DNA of 64,000 nt. Source: Acidobacteriaceae bacterium. Its GTDB lineage: Bacteria; Acidobacteriota; Terriglobia; Bryobacterales; Bryobacteraceae. Below are positions 1 through 10,000 of this stretch, one piece after another; position 1 is the stretch's first letter, and the number at the start of each line of letters is the position of its first letter. The translations under genes and the position numbers were made by a program. Where the stretch lies: NCBI GenBank assembly GCA_019240475.1, contig JAFAYI010000018.1, positions 62,001 to 126,000 on the forward strand, in the 5' to 3' direction. The notes below the pieces were generated by a model. It did no database searches. It worked only from the letters and a program-made list of their open reading frames with translations, and was not told the DNA's origin.

Positions 1-1
1 A

Positions 2-2755
2 TTCCAAGACTTCGGGCGCAATCCTTTCACCGAAAACACGCCGCTAGCCGGCAGCACCGACGCCTATACGCCGACCACTCACCAGAACCAGTACGGCGGT
101 TCGATCGGCGGCCGGATCATCAAGGACAAGCTCTTCTTCTTCGGCGACGCCCAGTTGACGCGTAAGCAGCTCGGCGGTTCCGCTCTGGTCAGCGTGCCGA
201 CGGCTCAGGATCGCACCGGCAATCTCAGCGATTGGCTGGCCCTCGGGTCTCAATATCAGGTCTACTGCCCCTCGAACGCCGGCGCCAACGCCAACAAGGC
301 CGTCCCGGGTAACATTCTCAATACCGGCTTCTGCGGCAACGCGCCCGGAACAACCTCCGCGCTCAGCCCCCAGGCTCAAGCGCTGTTGAGCTATTTCCCT
401 TTACCCAACACCGGCGCAGGCCTGCCCTACAACAACTATGAAAACTCAGGCACCCTGACGGTCGACGGCAATCAGTGGAATACCCGCTTCGACTACTACG
501 GGAACGAAAAGAATACCTTCTTCGGCCGCTATAGCTATGCGGGCTTCACCGAGCAGGCGCCCGGCGTGTTCGGCGCACTGGCGGGCGGAATCGATTTCAA
601 CAACGCCAATTACGCCGGCAGTTCGCAAGCTCTGAATCAAAGCGCGTCGGCCGGCTGGACCTATACCAAGAGCCCGACCACGATTAATGAATTCCGTTGG
701 GGCTATGTGCGCTATCACGTCACCGACGTGCCGAACGGTTATGGCAGCACTCCCGCCTCTCAGGCCGGTATCCCTGGCTTGAATACCAGCGCGATCACCT
801 CCGGTATGCCGACCTTCGCCATCCAGAATCCGCTGGGCGCGGAAGAGGATCTCGGCTACTCGCTGCACAACAACCAGTGCAACTGCCCCTTGACTGAATT
901 CGAGCGGCAGTATCAATTTGTCGATAACATCAGCCACATCGCCGGCAAGCACAGCTTCAAGTTCGGCGGCGACGTGCGCTATGCGGAAAATCTGCGTGTC
1001 CCGAGCGACAGCCACCGCGCTGGCGAATTGTACTTCACCGATGCCACCACCGGCCTCGAGAGCGGAATCAACTCGACCAATGGCTTGGCGCTCGCCACGT
1101 TCCTTCTCGGCGACGTGTCAAGCTTCAATCGATATGTCAGCTCCAGCACCGACGCCGAAGAGCGCCAGAAACGCCTCTTCTGGTATGCGCAAGATGAGTG
1201 GCGCCCCACTTCCAAACTGACCATCACCTACGGCGTCCGCTGGGAAATGATCTTTCCTGAAACGGTCAATGCTCCAGGAAACGGCGCCGAGTTGAACGTA
1301 AACACCGGGTTGGTGGATGTGTTCGGCGAAGGCCTGATCAGCAGCCACGGCTACCAGAGCATGAACTGGCACGAATTCGCGCCGCGCCTCGGAATCGCCT
1401 ACCAGCTCACTCCCAAGACTGTTATCCGCACCGGCTATGGCTGGACCTATTCGCTCGGTACCTTTGGTTCAACGTTCGGCCATAACGTCACGCAAAACCC
1501 GCCGGTCCTGGTGAACCAGACTCTGACTGCGACTTCCAATACCACCGGAAGCTGCAGCAACGCCAACTTCTGCGATGTGTTTACGCTCGCGCAAGGGCCT
1601 CCCGCCCAACAGTTGCAGCAGCCCAACCCCAACGGGACTTTCGCGCCCGCGACGACTGGTGTTTACATTAAGACCCGGCCCGGGATCTTCACCATGCCGG
1701 TCGCTTACGCTTACAACTTCACCATTCAGCATCAGGTCGGTGCTAAGGTTTCGCTGCAGGGCAGCTACGTGGGCAACTCGACCCGCCACTCCTCGCTCGG
1801 AACCGGCAACGATTACGATGAGAATCCTGAATTCTTCCTGCCCGGTTACACCGGCGACCCCAATCTCCTGCGGCCTTTCGACGGTCTCTATGGGCCGCGC
1901 TACAACTACGGTTGGGCAGAAGGCGTGGACTGCTATTGCAACGACGCCAACAGCCAATACAATTCTTTCCAAGGCGTTTTCACTGTAAAGAACTTGGCCG
2001 GCTATACGCTGCAGGGCAATTACACGTGGCAATCGGAGCAGGGCGACGGTTACGGACCGGACAGCAACTACACGTTCCTGTATGATCGTCCCCTAGGCTA
2101 CGGCAACTCGAACCTCGTGCCTCACCAGCAGTGGACTCTTGCCAACGTCTACGATGTTCCGTTCGGCAAGGGCCGCCACTTTGGTTCAAATGCCAACCGC
2201 TTTGTCGACGCCGTCCTCGGCGGCTGGCAAGTCAGCGGCATCTTTACTTACTACAGCGGCGTTCCATTCATGCCGAACATCGGTTCCTATCCCGGTTGTA
2301 CCAACCTGACGGCTTCCACCTGCCCCGCGGGTGACTCCACAGGCCAGCCTTATACGGGACCGAACAGTGTTCCGGACGTAGGATCGGGAAGCCCCTATTC
2401 AACCGTCCAAAATCGCTACACCTGGATTGTCACAGAAACTCCGGCTCAGTTGATCGCCGGCACCGGGCCTTTCAAACTCCCGGCCGCCAACACGTTCGGC
2501 AACTATCCGGTCAACACGCTATACGGGCCGCAATTCGTCAATCTGGACGCTTCGCTCATGAAGGTCTTCAGCTTCACTGAGCGCTTCAAGTTCCAGTTGC
2601 GTATGGACGCCACCAACGCGCTCAACCACACTAACCTCGCTACGCCCAGCAACAACGTCACGGGCGGCAATGCGGAACAGATTACCAACATTGCCTTCAA
2701 CGGCAATGGCTACGCCATGCGCCGGGTGCAGTTCTCCGGAACGCTGAGCTGGTAA
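2..2755 (+). CDS. TonB-dependent receptor, Oar-like (5' end outside window)
   Basis: Outer-membrane beta-barrel receptor of the large acidobacterial Oar/CarboxypepD-regulatory class, which takes up large substrates (probably glycans or peptides) using TonB energy. The reading frame is open from the first bases of the window, so the signal peptide, regulatory domain and most of the plug are missing. The visible start is late plug sequence (GGSIGGRIIKDKLFFFGDAQ). About 900 residues of barrel follow, rich in aromatic/Gly/Asn strands, with repeated WYAQDEWRP and ITYGVRWE-type strands, and the protein ends in the usual aromatic Trp after a beta strand (FSGTLSW). It converges on a UnbV/TPR operon that resembles the partners of the second receptor in this window. 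The substrate cannot be told from sequence. Confidence 0.93.
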   Translation, partial: FQDFGRNPFTENTPLAGSTDAYTPTTHQNQYGGSIGGRIIKDKLFFFGDAQLTRKQLGGSALVSVPTAQDRTGNLSDWLALGSQYQVYCPSNAGANANKAVPGNILNTGFCGNAPGTTSALSPQAQALLSYFPLPNTGAGLPYNNYENSGTLTVDGNQWNTRFDYYGNEKNTFFGRYSYAGFTEQAPGVFGALAGGIDFNNANYAGSSQALNQSASAGWTYTKSPTTINEFRWGYVRYHVTDVPNGYGSTPASQAGIPGLNTSAITSGMPTFAIQNPLGAEEDLGYSLHNNQCNCPLTEFERQYQFVDNISHIAGKHSFKFGGDVRYAENLRVPSDSHRAGELYFTDATTGLESGINSTNGLALATFLLGDVSSFNRYVSSSTDAEERQKRLFWYAQDEWRPTSKLTITYGVRWEMIFPETVNAPGNGAELNVNTGLVDVFGEGLISSHGYQSMNWHEFAPRLGIAYQLTPKTVIRTGYGWTYSLGTFGSTFGHNVTQNPPVLVNQTLTATSNTTGSCSNANFCDVFTLAQGPPAQQLQQPNPNGTFAPATTGVYIKTRPGIFTMPVAYAYNFTIQHQVGAKVSLQGSYVGNSTRHSSLGTGNDYDENPEFFLPGYTGDPNLLRPFDGLYGPRYNYGWAEGVDCYCNDANSQYNSFQGVFTVKNLAGYTLQGNYTWQSEQGDGYGPDSNYTFLYDRPLGYGNSNLVPHQQWTLANVYDVPFGKGRHFGSNANRFVDAVLGGWQVSGIFTYYSGVPFMPNIGSYPGCTNLTASTCPAGDSTGQPYTGPNSVPDVGSGSPYSTVQNRYTWIVTETPAQLIAGTGPFKLPAANTFGNYPVNTLYGPQFVNLDASLMKVFSFTERFKFQLRMDATNALNHTNLATPSNNVTGGNAEQITNIAFNGNGYAMRRVQFSGTLSW

Positions 2756-2775
2756 TCGACGAGCAAATTAGAAAT

Positions 2776-2811
2776 GAAAAGCCGGCCGGGGTCGAACCCG
2801 GCCGGTTTTTA
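2776..2811. terminator. Bidirectional rho-independent terminator
   Basis: A perfect 9-bp stem (CCGGCCGGG at 2782-2790, CCCGGCCGG at 2797-2805, 6-nt loop) is flanked by AAAA on the left and TTTTT on the right, so it works as a hairpin plus U-tract on both strands. It lies exactly between the stop codons of the convergent TonB receptor and UnbV genes and ends transcription of both. Confidence 0.9.
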
Positions 2812-4524
2812 CTTTTCGCGGGCGCCTTTTCCTTCCACCACCGTGATCACGCGGTTTGCCTTCACGCCCGCCATCCTGTCAACCTGTCCGCTCGGCCAGT
2901 GAATCTCCAGGTCCGCCTTCGCCGCTTTCTTCAGGCCGAAGTGCACCCGCAGGTCGCTTTGCGAAATGTAGCTGCCCCCGCTGCGCACCTCGTCCATCTG
3001 CCGGTGCTCGCCCTCCGGCGTGCAATACACGCGCGCACCGATCCCAGACCGGTTGGATTTGATTCCTACCGTCTTCACCTTCACCCAGTTGTTCTTGAGC
3101 GTGCTCTCGCAGCGCAGCAACTGCGGCGCATCATTCACGCAGTTGACCACGATGTCCAGGTTGCCGTCGTTGTTGAAATCTCCAATCGCGCAGCCGCGTC
3201 CGGCTACCTGCTCCGTCATGCCCGGCCCGGCGTCGAGCGAAACGTCTTCGAATTTCCCGTTGCCCAAATTGTGATACAGCACCTTGCGCTCGCGATATCC
3301 GGATTCGCTTGCCTTCTCTCGCACCTCTGGATACACGTGCCCGTTACAAGTAAGAATGTCCGGCCAGCCGTCATTATCGAAGTCCAGGAAGCATGCGCCC
3401 CAGCCAAGAAAGCGAGTATTGCGCCCAAGGCCCGATTGGAACGTTACGTCCTCGAAATTTCCTCCGCCCAAATTCCGGTAAAGGCTCGACGTGTCCCCCG
3501 CGAAATTCGTCTTCACGATGTCCAGCTTCCCGTTCCCATACACGTCCGCCGCTGAAACGCCCATTCCCGCCTGCGTCTTCCCATCGGCGCCGAATGCCAC
3601 GCCGGCTTCCAGGCCCATGTCGGTGAACGTTCCATCGTGGTTGTTCTTGAATAAGGCCGATGGCGCCGAATCGTCGGCGACATATATATCCGGCCAGCCG
3701 TCGCCGTCAAAATCGCCCACCAGCACACCCAGCCCGTACGTGCCGTTCTTCTTCCAAATGCCCGCTTTCTCCGAAACGTCCGTGAACGTGCCGTCTCCGT
3801 TGTTGTGAAACAGAATGTCTTTTCCGCCCTGCAGCCCCGGCGGCCCGCAGGCCACCATCAACCCCTCATACAAACACGGTCCACTCTCGGGCAGCGGCGC
3901 GGTCTTCGGATCGAAGTCGATGTAATTCGCCACAAAGAGATCCAGATGCCCGTCGCGGTCGTAATCGAGAAACGCGCATCCCGTGTTCCAGCGCTTCAGT
4001 CCGGTCGTGGTCCGCGTCGTCACTCCCGCCTGCTGCGCTACGTCCGTAAACGTGCCGTTCCCGTTGTTGCGGTACAGTGCGCAATCGCCCCAGTAGCTGA
4101 CAAACAGATCTTCGTTCCCGTCGTTGTTATAGTCGCCCGCGCAAACGCCCTGCCCCCACCCGGTGCGCGCCAGCCCGGCTTTCAGGGTCACGTCCGTGAA
4201 CGTGCCGTCGCGGTTGTTCTTATAGAGTCTGCTGATCGGCTCGGCGCCCGGCGCAAACGTCGTGTCGAAGCGCGTTCCGTTGACAAAGAAAATATCCAGC
4301 CATCCATCGTTGTCGTAATCGATAAACGCCACGCCGCACCCGGTCGTCTCCAGCAGATACTTGTTGCTGTTCTCCGCGCCGAAGAGCGTCTTCGCGTTCA
4401 GCCCTGCTTCGCGCGCTACATTCACAAACTGCACGCCCAGCGGCGAGCCCGCAAGCAACTGGTCCAGAGAAAACACCGGCAAGCTGGCGCACAACGACTT
4501 GACAAACCCTCTGCGCGACCACAT
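2809..4524 (-). CDS. Tat-exported ASPIC/UnbV (CRTAC1-like) FG-GAP repeat protein
   Basis: A 571-residue exported beta-propeller protein. The N-terminus carries a near-ideal twin-arginine motif (SRRGFVK, residues 3-9), so it is probably folded in the cytoplasm and exported by Tat. Seven or more FG-GAP/VCBS blades follow with calcium-type DxDxDG loops ([44 protein letters not shown]), then a C-terminal ASPIC/UnbV domain (NRSGIGARV ... SGGSYISQSDLRVHFGL ... IHWPSG). It starts 4 nt after the stop of the TPR gene, so the two form an operon. In Acidobacteria and Planctomycetes such proteins are commonly encoded beside TonB receptors and TPR proteins. The role is unproven; ligand or glycan binding at the cell surface is an inference. 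Confidence 0.9.
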   Translation of the reverse strand: MWSRRGFVKSLCASLPVFSLDQLLAGSPLGVQFVNVAREAGLNAKTLFGAENSNKYLLETTGCGVAFIDYDNDGWLDIFFVNGTRFDTTFAPGAEPISRLYKNNRDGTFTDVTLKAGLARTGWGQGVCAGDYNNDGNEDLFVSYWGDCALYRNNGNGTFTDVAQQAGVTTRTTTGLKRWNTGCAFLDYDRDGHLDLFVANYIDFDPKTAPLPESGPCLYEGLMVACGPPGLQGGKDILFHNNGDGTFTDVSEKAGIWKKNGTYGLGVLVGDFDGDGWPDIYVADDSAPSALFKNNHDGTFTDMGLEAGVAFGADGKTQAGMGVSAADVYGNGKLDIVKTNFAGDTSSLYRNLGGGNFEDVTFQSGLGRNTRFLGWGACFLDFDNDGWPDILTCNGHVYPEVREKASESGYRERKVLYHNLGNGKFEDVSLDAGPGMTEQVAGRGCAIGDFNNDGNLDIVVNCVNDAPQLLRCESTLKNNWVKVKTVGIKSNRSGIGARVYCTPEGEHRQMDEVRSGGSYISQSDLRVHFGLKKAAKADLEIHWPSGQVDRMAGVKANRVITVVEGKGAREK

Positions 4525-4528
4525 GCGT

Positions 4529-5794
4529 CTACTGCGGCCCTCCGCCCAGTGGCTTCATAATCGTGCCGCCGCGCATTCCTTGATCCAGAGTATTGGCAAG
4601 CTGCGACTCCTTCTCGCGTTTCAGCCGCGCGCCTGTCGCAAACATCTCCTCGCTCCCCGCCTTGTCCCCTTTGATGCGCAAAATTTGGCCGAGCGTGTTG
4701 TAGGGCCCCGGCGTGCTCGGATCCAATCGAATCGCTTCCTTCAATTCCGCGATTGCTTTTTCGTAATCGCTCGCCTGCTTCAACGCGATCCCCAGCATGT
4801 AGTGCGCCTCCGGATACTCGGGGCGTATCTCGAGCGCGGCGCGCATCTGCTCAGCCATCCCTGAAAAATCTCCCAACTGCCAATCCGCAATGCCTAGCGA
4901 GTAATGCGCCTCTGCCAGCTTCGGCTCCAGCCGTATCGCCTCCTTGAATTCGCTCTGCGCCGCCTCCAGTTGGTCGCGCATCTTCAGCGCGATCCCCAAA
5001 TCGTAATGCGCCACGGCCGACTTCCCATCAGCCCCCACTGCCTGGCGATACGCCTGTTCGGCCAAATCGAATTCGCCCGTCATCAAATGCGCGTACCCGA
5101 TATTCAACATCGCCGAAACATCCGCCGGATTATGCGCCAGCACCTTTTGCGATTCCGCGATGCCTTGTTGCGCTCGCCGCGTTTCGATCAGCAAATACGC
5201 ATAGCTATTGCGCAGCACATCGTTCGACGCATCCAAAGCCAACGCGTGCTCCGTCGCGTCTACCGCGCCCGCCAGGTCGCCCTTGGCTTCTAGCGCCCGA
5301 CCCAGGTCTTGCCACGCGCCAGGCTTCATCACGTCCAATCCGATGGCCTGCCTTAACTCCATTGCCGCCTCGTCCAGGTCCCCAACCTGAAGCAGGGCAG
5401 ATCCCAGCCGGTATCGATAATCGAATACGTTCGGCGCCAGCTTAGCCGCCGCCTGCAGCTCCGTCAGGCTGTGCTCTCGGTCGTTCGCCTGCCACAACGC
5501 GACGCCCAGGTGGTAATGTCCGGCTGCATAAGAACCATCCAGCGCAATGGATTTTTCGAAATGCCGGACCGCGTCCGCTCCCCGTCCCAGCACCGCGAAC
5601 AGAAAGCCGATCCGGTCTTCCGATTCGGCGCTCGCCGGCGCGGCGTTCTCAGCTTCTGAAAGCGTTGCCAGGGCGCCGTTCATATCGCCCCCGCGAATAA
5701 GTTGCTCCGCTTTACTTGCCAGATCCAGCGGTGTGTCTGCCACTGCCAGGGCACAGGCGCACCATGCCGCGACGAGGGCGAAAAAGGATCTCAA
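4529..5794 (-). CDS. Exported TPR-repeat protein
   Basis: A 421-residue protein with a Sec signal peptide (hydrophobic stretch ending ALAVADTP) followed by about ten tandem tetratricopeptide repeats (for example YAAGHYHLGVALWQANDREH and AHYDLGIALKMRDQLEAAQ). TPR arrays are protein-protein scaffolds; this one is periplasmic if the signal is real. The only start that keeps the signal peptide is TTG at 5792-5794, and it lacks a Shine-Dalgarno sequence. A perfect TATAAT ends 7 nt upstream, so the transcript may be leaderless. The UnbV gene follows after 4 nt. Confidence 0.88.
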   Translation of the reverse strand: MRSFFALVAAWCACALAVADTPLDLASKAEQLIRGGDMNGALATLSEAENAAPASAESEDRIGFLFAVLGRGADAVRHFEKSIALDGSYAAGHYHLGVALWQANDREHSLTELQAAAKLAPNVFDYRYRLGSALLQVGDLDEAAMELRQAIGLDVMKPGAWQDLGRALEAKGDLAGAVDATEHALALDASNDVLRNSYAYLLIETRRAQQGIAESQKVLAHNPADVSAMLNIGYAHLMTGEFDLAEQAYRQAVGADGKSAVAHYDLGIALKMRDQLEAAQSEFKEAIRLEPKLAEAHYSLGIADWQLGDFSGMAEQMRAALEIRPEYPEAHYMLGIALKQASDYEKAIAELKEAIRLDPSTPGPYNTLGQILRIKGDKAGSEEMFATGARLKREKESQLANTLDQGMRGGTIMKPLGGGPQ

Positions 5795-5800
5795 CTCAAA

Positions 5801-5806
5801 ATTATA
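5801..5806 (-). promoter_or_regulatory. -10 box (TATAAT) for TPR-UnbV operon
   Basis: The minus strand reads TATAAT at 5806-5801, a perfect -10 hexamer in the 50-bp gap after bshC. No good -35 is seen 16-18 nt upstream. A start of transcription about 7 nt downstream would coincide with the TTG start codon at 5794. Confidence 0.45.
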
Positions 5807-5844
5807 CGGCGCTTTTGCCGCTGGCCATCATACGCCGCCGCGCC

Positions 5845-7425
5845 TCACGCGAGCGTCCGCACCATGTGATCCGGACACGCCAACTGTGTCATCCCCAGCA
5901 GGCGCTCCGGCAAATCCAACCCATGCTTGGCAAGAAACGGAACAATCGAATAGAAGCGCTCCTGCAAGTGCCTGTGCGGGTAAATCAAATCCATCAGATA
6001 CGCCGCATCCTGGCTCGCCCGCTCGTCGCGCCGCATGGTCTCCCGCGCTGTCTTCTGCGAAATCTTATCGAGCTGAAACAGCATCTTCGCCGCGCTCTTC
6101 CTCGCCGCCGCCTCGAGCGTCGGATCGAAGCTTTTCAAACCCGATTCGAGCTTTTCGAGCGCGCCTCCCACCTCGCTGCGTAGCCTCGCGAACTCCTGGC
6201 TCAGATCCGCTGGAATCAGCCGCGCCGCCATCGCGCTCTTCACCTTCTCCTGATGATCGAGCACTTGCGGCACGCTCAACTTATATCGCCGCAACAGCTT
6301 CGTCGCTCGCCCATCCAACAGAGTAAACGTGTTCCTCGGGAAGATCACCGGCATGCGCCCCAGCAGCTTCTCGTAAAGCACCTGCGCCTGCGCCATGTAC
6401 GCGATCTCCGAAGGTCCGCCGATATATGCTGCCGTCGGAAGCAAATAATCCTGCATCACCGGGCGCAGCAGCGCATTCGGCGATAGCCGCGACGCCTCTT
6501 GCTTCAGCTCGGCCGCGCCGTAGCTGTGGTCCCGCGCTGAAAAGCGTCCTTCCCGCCAACGCAGCGGCAGTCGCTTATGCTCGCCGATAAGAAACAGTAA
6601 CGAGGTGTCCTCATCGATATGCACTTGCGCGTGATATCCCGCCTCGGTCAATTGCCCATTCCGTTGTCGCAGCGCCTTCACGAGCTCCGGTACTCGCCCC
6701 GCCGCCTCCGCTAGAAAGTCCGCCGCAATGTCGCGCACCCCGGGCGCTAGCGGATCCAAAAACAGCAGCCCGCGCCCGCGCAGCACCTTTTCGAGAAGAG
6801 CTCGAAACGCCGCCCCTAGCCCCACGCCCGGCCGGTACGCGTCCGCAACTTCGCTTACCACTTCCTCCGCGAACGGAAGATTGCCCAACGCGGACCGCAG
6901 CTCCGCGATCGGAATCTCGGCCGGACTAACGTTCCCCACCGGTCCGCCATTCGTCACTGCGTTCGTGATCGAAAGCTTCGCCGGCGTCGCATGCTCATTG
7001 AACACCCAAGCATGATCCACTTCCGCCAAATCGTGGTCTTCGGTGGCGAGCCAGAACACAGCCACTGCCGGCGTGCCCTGCTCGCTCAAATGCTCGGCCA
7101 GTTTTACCGCGGTTAGGGCCTTAAAAATGGTGTATGCGGGTCCGGAAAACAGCCCCACTTGCTGCCCCGTTACCACCGCCACCGTTCCTGCTTCCGCCAA
7201 CTTCCTGAGCGCGGGCGAATCGCCGTTCTGCTCCCGCAGCGCGTCGACGATCCCCTTCCGTCGCGCTTCGGGAAATTGCACGCTTCGCGCGCTTGCGTCC
7301 AATCCGCTCGGCTCGGAAAAGCTATGGCCGTAAAACTGACTTACCCGATCGAAATTGTATAGATAGTCGGCGAACAGTTGGCTCGTATCAGGCAGCAGTG
7401 TTTGACGGATACACGACGTCTCCAT
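5845..7425 (-). CDS. bshC: Bacillithiol biosynthesis cysteine-adding enzyme BshC
   Basis: Putative ligase that adds cysteine to GlcN-malate in the last step of bacillithiol synthesis, giving the main low-molecular-weight thiol of organisms lacking glutathione. Family features seen: N-terminal METSCIRQTLLPDTS with the early Cys, the nucleotide-binding-like VAVVTGQQVGLFSGPAYTIFKAL, FWLATEDHDLAEVDH, GPSEIAYMAQ and a C-terminal PHRHLQERFYSIVPFLAKHG; about 526 residues, the normal length. ATG at 7423-7425 is chosen because the family begins with this Met-x(3)-Cys region; a TTG start at 7473 would add 16 residues with no family match. Divergent from the frataxin-like gene. BshA and BshB are not in this window. 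Confidence 0.93.
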   Translation of the reverse strand: METSCIRQTLLPDTSQLFADYLYNFDRVSQFYGHSFSEPSGLDASARSVQFPEARRKGIVDALREQNGDSPALRKLAEAGTVAVVTGQQVGLFSGPAYTIFKALTAVKLAEHLSEQGTPAVAVFWLATEDHDLAEVDHAWVFNEHATPAKLSITNAVTNGGPVGNVSPAEIPIAELRSALGNLPFAEEVVSEVADAYRPGVGLGAAFRALLEKVLRGRGLLFLDPLAPGVRDIAADFLAEAAGRVPELVKALRQRNGQLTEAGYHAQVHIDEDTSLLFLIGEHKRLPLRWREGRFSARDHSYGAAELKQEASRLSPNALLRPVMQDYLLPTAAYIGGPSEIAYMAQAQVLYEKLLGRMPVIFPRNTFTLLDGRATKLLRRYKLSVPQVLDHQEKVKSAMAARLIPADLSQEFARLRSEVGGALEKLESGLKSFDPTLEAAARKSAAKMLFQLDKISQKTARETMRRDERASQDAAYLMDLIYPHRHLQERFYSIVPFLAKHGLDLPERLLGMTQLACPDHMVRTLA

Positions 7426-7505
7426 GGAAAGCGCGCAGTTACCAGATGAGGCTCGCTCGCCGAAAGTTACCAAACTTCCCCACCACCAGTAGACAATGAA
7501 GGAGA

Positions 7506-7832
7506 ATGGACGAACAAGAATTCAAGACCAAAGCCGATTCGTCTTTACAATCTCTTTACAACAAGCTTGCGAAAGCCTCCGACCGCTACGGCTTCGAGCC
7601 CGATTTCAACGCCGGGGCGCTCGCCATCGAATTCGAAGAGCCCAAAGCGAAATTTGTCGTCAGCCCCAACACGCCCGTTCGCCAGATCTGGGTCTCCGCT
7701 CATTCGAAAAGTTTCAAGCTCGATTGGGACCCGGTCGCGCATGCCTTCGTGTTGCCTGAAACGCGCCAGCCCCTGCAGGATTTCATCGCTTCCGCCATCG
7801 CGCAGCAGCTTGGCGAGCCGGTCACGTTATAG
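7506..7832 (+). CDS. cyaY: Frataxin-like iron donor protein CyaY
   Basis: A 108-residue, single-domain frataxin homologue, expected to bind Fe(II) and modulate iron-sulfur cluster assembly in the cytoplasm. It shows an acidic N-terminal helix (DEQEFKTKADSSLQSLYNKL), the central beta sheet and the family signature NTPVRQIWVSAHSKSFKLDWD, close to the N-x-x-x-Q-I-W-x-(S/P) frataxin pattern. An AGGAG at 7500-7504 lies unusually close to the ATG. It is followed 2 nt later by hemW, so iron-sulfur and heme functions are grouped. Confidence 0.85.
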   Translation: MDEQEFKTKADSSLQSLYNKLAKASDRYGFEPDFNAGALAIEFEEPKAKFVVSPNTPVRQIWVSAHSKSFKLDWDPVAHAFVLPETRQPLQDFIASAIAQQLGEPVTL

Positions 7833-7834
7833 CA

Positions 7835-8914
7835 GTGGCCGGGGTCTACATCGCTTACCCATTCTGCAGCCAGAAGTGTACTTTCTGCAATTTCGCTTCA
7901 GGAGTTTTTTCCCCCGATTCCCGCCGCCGCTACGAAGAAGCTCTGCTGAACGAATTGCGCGCGCGCTCCTGGACCTCTCCTCCCGACACCCTTTACTTCG
8001 GCGGAGGCACTCCCAGTCTGATGCCGCGCGATTTCCTCCGCGCTGTCATGGAAGCGATGCCTTCCGCGCATCTGGGCGAAGCCACTCTCGAATGCGCGCC
8101 CGGAACTGTCACGCCTGAAGCAGCCGAATTCTGGGTTGCCAGCGGCCTCGACCGCATCAGCCTCGGAGTCCAATCCTTCTCAATTCCAGAACTCCGTCTC
8201 ACCGGACGCCGTCATACGCCAGAAATCGTCGCCCGGGAAATTTCTGTCCTGCGTAGCGCCGGCATCCTCAATCTCAACATCGATCTCATCGCCGGCCTGC
8301 CTGGCCAAACCGTGGATTCCTGGCGCGCTTCGCTCGATTGGATCGAACGTCTCTCGCCGCCTCACGTTTCCGTTTACATCTTCGAAGTGGATGAAGACAG
8401 CCGCCTCGGCAGGGAAGTTGTCAATGGTGGTCGGCGCTATGGCGCGGCCACCCTTCCCGGCGAAGATCTGACCGCTGAGCTCTATGAAATTGCGGTGGAC
8501 TGTCTCGCCTCGGCTGGCCTCGCGCGTTACGAGATCTCGAATTTCGCGCGCCCCGGTTTCGAATCCCGCCACAATCTCAAGTATTGGCAGCTTGAGCCCT
8601 ACTTCGGTTTCGGTCTCGATGCACATTCCTTCGACGGGCTGCGCCGCTGGAGCAATCCCGATACTTTGGATGCCTACTTCGCTCTTCCTCCAATCGAGCA
8701 GGCGGCGGCCGATCGCGCCGAAGAACGCTTCTTCGTCGGACTGCGCCTCATGCGCGGCATCGAACCCAGCGCGGCTGAATGGTCGCGATTCGCCGAGCCC
8801 ATTGGGAAGTGGCTCGACGCGGGAATGCTCGAGCGCGACGGCTCGCTCCTGCGCCTTTCCCGCCACGGCGTGCTCCTTTCGAACGAAATTTTCCAAGATT
8901 TCATTCATGCCTGA
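7835..8914 (+). CDS. hemW: Radical SAM heme chaperone HemW
   Basis: A 359-residue radical SAM protein of the coproporphyrinogen oxidase-like HemW group. It binds heme and a 4Fe-4S cluster and delivers heme to target proteins; it is not a true HemN. The cluster motif C-x3-C-x2-C is at C11, C15 and C18, followed by [10 protein letters not shown], the SAM-contacting [16 protein letters not shown] and [12 protein letters not shown]. The C-terminal HemW domain ends in the usual [12 protein letters not shown]. The start is GTG at 7835, 2 nt after cyaY. The threonine aldolase gene begins 8 nt after its stop. Confidence 0.92.
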   Translation: MAGVYIAYPFCSQKCTFCNFASGVFSPDSRRRYEEALLNELRARSWTSPPDTLYFGGGTPSLMPRDFLRAVMEAMPSAHLGEATLECAPGTVTPEAAEFWVASGLDRISLGVQSFSIPELRLTGRRHTPEIVAREISVLRSAGILNLNIDLIAGLPGQTVDSWRASLDWIERLSPPHVSVYIFEVDEDSRLGREVVNGGRRYGAATLPGEDLTAELYEIAVDCLASAGLARYEISNFARPGFESRHNLKYWQLEPYFGFGLDAHSFDGLRRWSNPDTLDAYFALPPIEQAAADRAEERFFVGLRLMRGIEPSAAEWSRFAEPIGKWLDAGMLERDGSLLRLSRHGVLLSNEIFQDFIHA

Positions 8915-8922
8915 ACCCACCC

Positions 8923-9987
8923 ATGCCTGACCACTTCATCGACCTTCGCAGCGACACCGTCACCCAGCCCTCGGTCAAAATGCGCGCCGCTATGGCGCAT
9001 GCCGAGGTCGGCGACGACGTTTATGGCGAAGACCCCAGCGTCAATCGGCTCGAAGAACGCGCCGCCGAAATATTCGGAAAACAAGCCGCGCTCTTCGTTC
9101 CCACCGGCACGATGGGCAACTGCATCGCAATCAAGCTGCACACCCGCCACGGCGAAGAGGTTGTCTGCGAAGCCCGCTCTCATGTCCTCGATTGGGAGCT
9201 TTCCATGATGGCTTGGTTCTGTGGCTGTCTCGCCCGCGCGCTGCCCGGCGCGGATGGCATCCTCGCCTGGAATTCGATCGAGCCCGTCCTGCGCCCTAAG
9301 GCTCCGCACAATGCGCCCACCTCTCTCGTTTGCTTGGAAAACACCCACAACATGGCTGGCGGAACTGTTTATCCGCTCCACGTCATCGATGAAATTTGTC
9401 GGGAAGCGCATGAGCGCGGCATCCCGGTGCACATGGACGGCGCGCGCATCTTTAACGCCTCGGTCGCGACCGGCGCGCCTGTCGCCCGCATCGCGCGCGA
9501 TGCCGACTCCGTCATGTTCTGCCTCTCGAAAGGTCTCGGCGCTCCCGTCGGTTCTATGCTCCTCGGCCCCCACGACGCAATTGCGGAAGGCCGTCTCTAT
9601 CGCAAGCGCTTAGGCGGCGGCATGCGCCAGGCCGGCGTTCTTGCCGCAGCCGGTCTGATCGCGCTCGAAGAGTCGCCCGAACGCCTCCATCTCGACCATG
9701 AAAACGCGCGCTTTCTTGCCGCTCGTCTCTCCGAAATGCCCGGCCTCCAAATCGATCCCGCCACGGTTCAAACCAACATCCTGATCTTCGATATCTCCCC
9801 GCTCGGCATCTCCACTCAGCAGTTCAGCTTGGAACTCAAATCCCGCGGCGTACTTGCCAATGGCGTCGGCCCTACTCTCATGCGCCTCGTCACTCACCTG
9901 GACGTTACCCGCGCCCATTGCGAGCGCGCCGCCGATGTTCTAGCCGAGGTCGCCTCCCGCTTCAGCTTGCGCGCTTCCGCCGTCTGA
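8923..9987 (+). CDS. ltaE: Low-specificity L-threonine aldolase
   Basis: A 354-residue fold-type I PLP enzyme that cleaves L-threonine or allo-threonine to glycine and acetaldehyde. Family landmarks: [12 protein letters not shown] at the N-terminus, [27 protein letters not shown], the cofactor aspartate in [11 protein letters not shown], and the Schiff-base lysine K203 in [11 protein letters not shown]. The start is ATG 8923, 8 nt after hemW; the frame is open upstream but the extra residues match nothing. It is co-directional with cyaY-hemW and probably cotranscribed. Confidence 0.93.
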   Translation: MPDHFIDLRSDTVTQPSVKMRAAMAHAEVGDDVYGEDPSVNRLEERAAEIFGKQAALFVPTGTMGNCIAIKLHTRHGEEVVCEARSHVLDWELSMMAWFCGCLARALPGADGILAWNSIEPVLRPKAPHNAPTSLVCLENTHNMAGGTVYPLHVIDEICREAHERGIPVHMDGARIFNASVATGAPVARIARDADSVMFCLSKGLGAPVGSMLLGPHDAIAEGRLYRKRLGGGMRQAGVLAAAGLIALEESPERLHLDHENARFLAARLSEMPGLQIDPATVQTNILIFDISPLGISTQQFSLELKSRGVLANGVGPTLMRLVTHLDVTRAHCERAADVLAEVASRFSLRASAV

Positions 9988-10000
9988 TAGTATCCATTCG

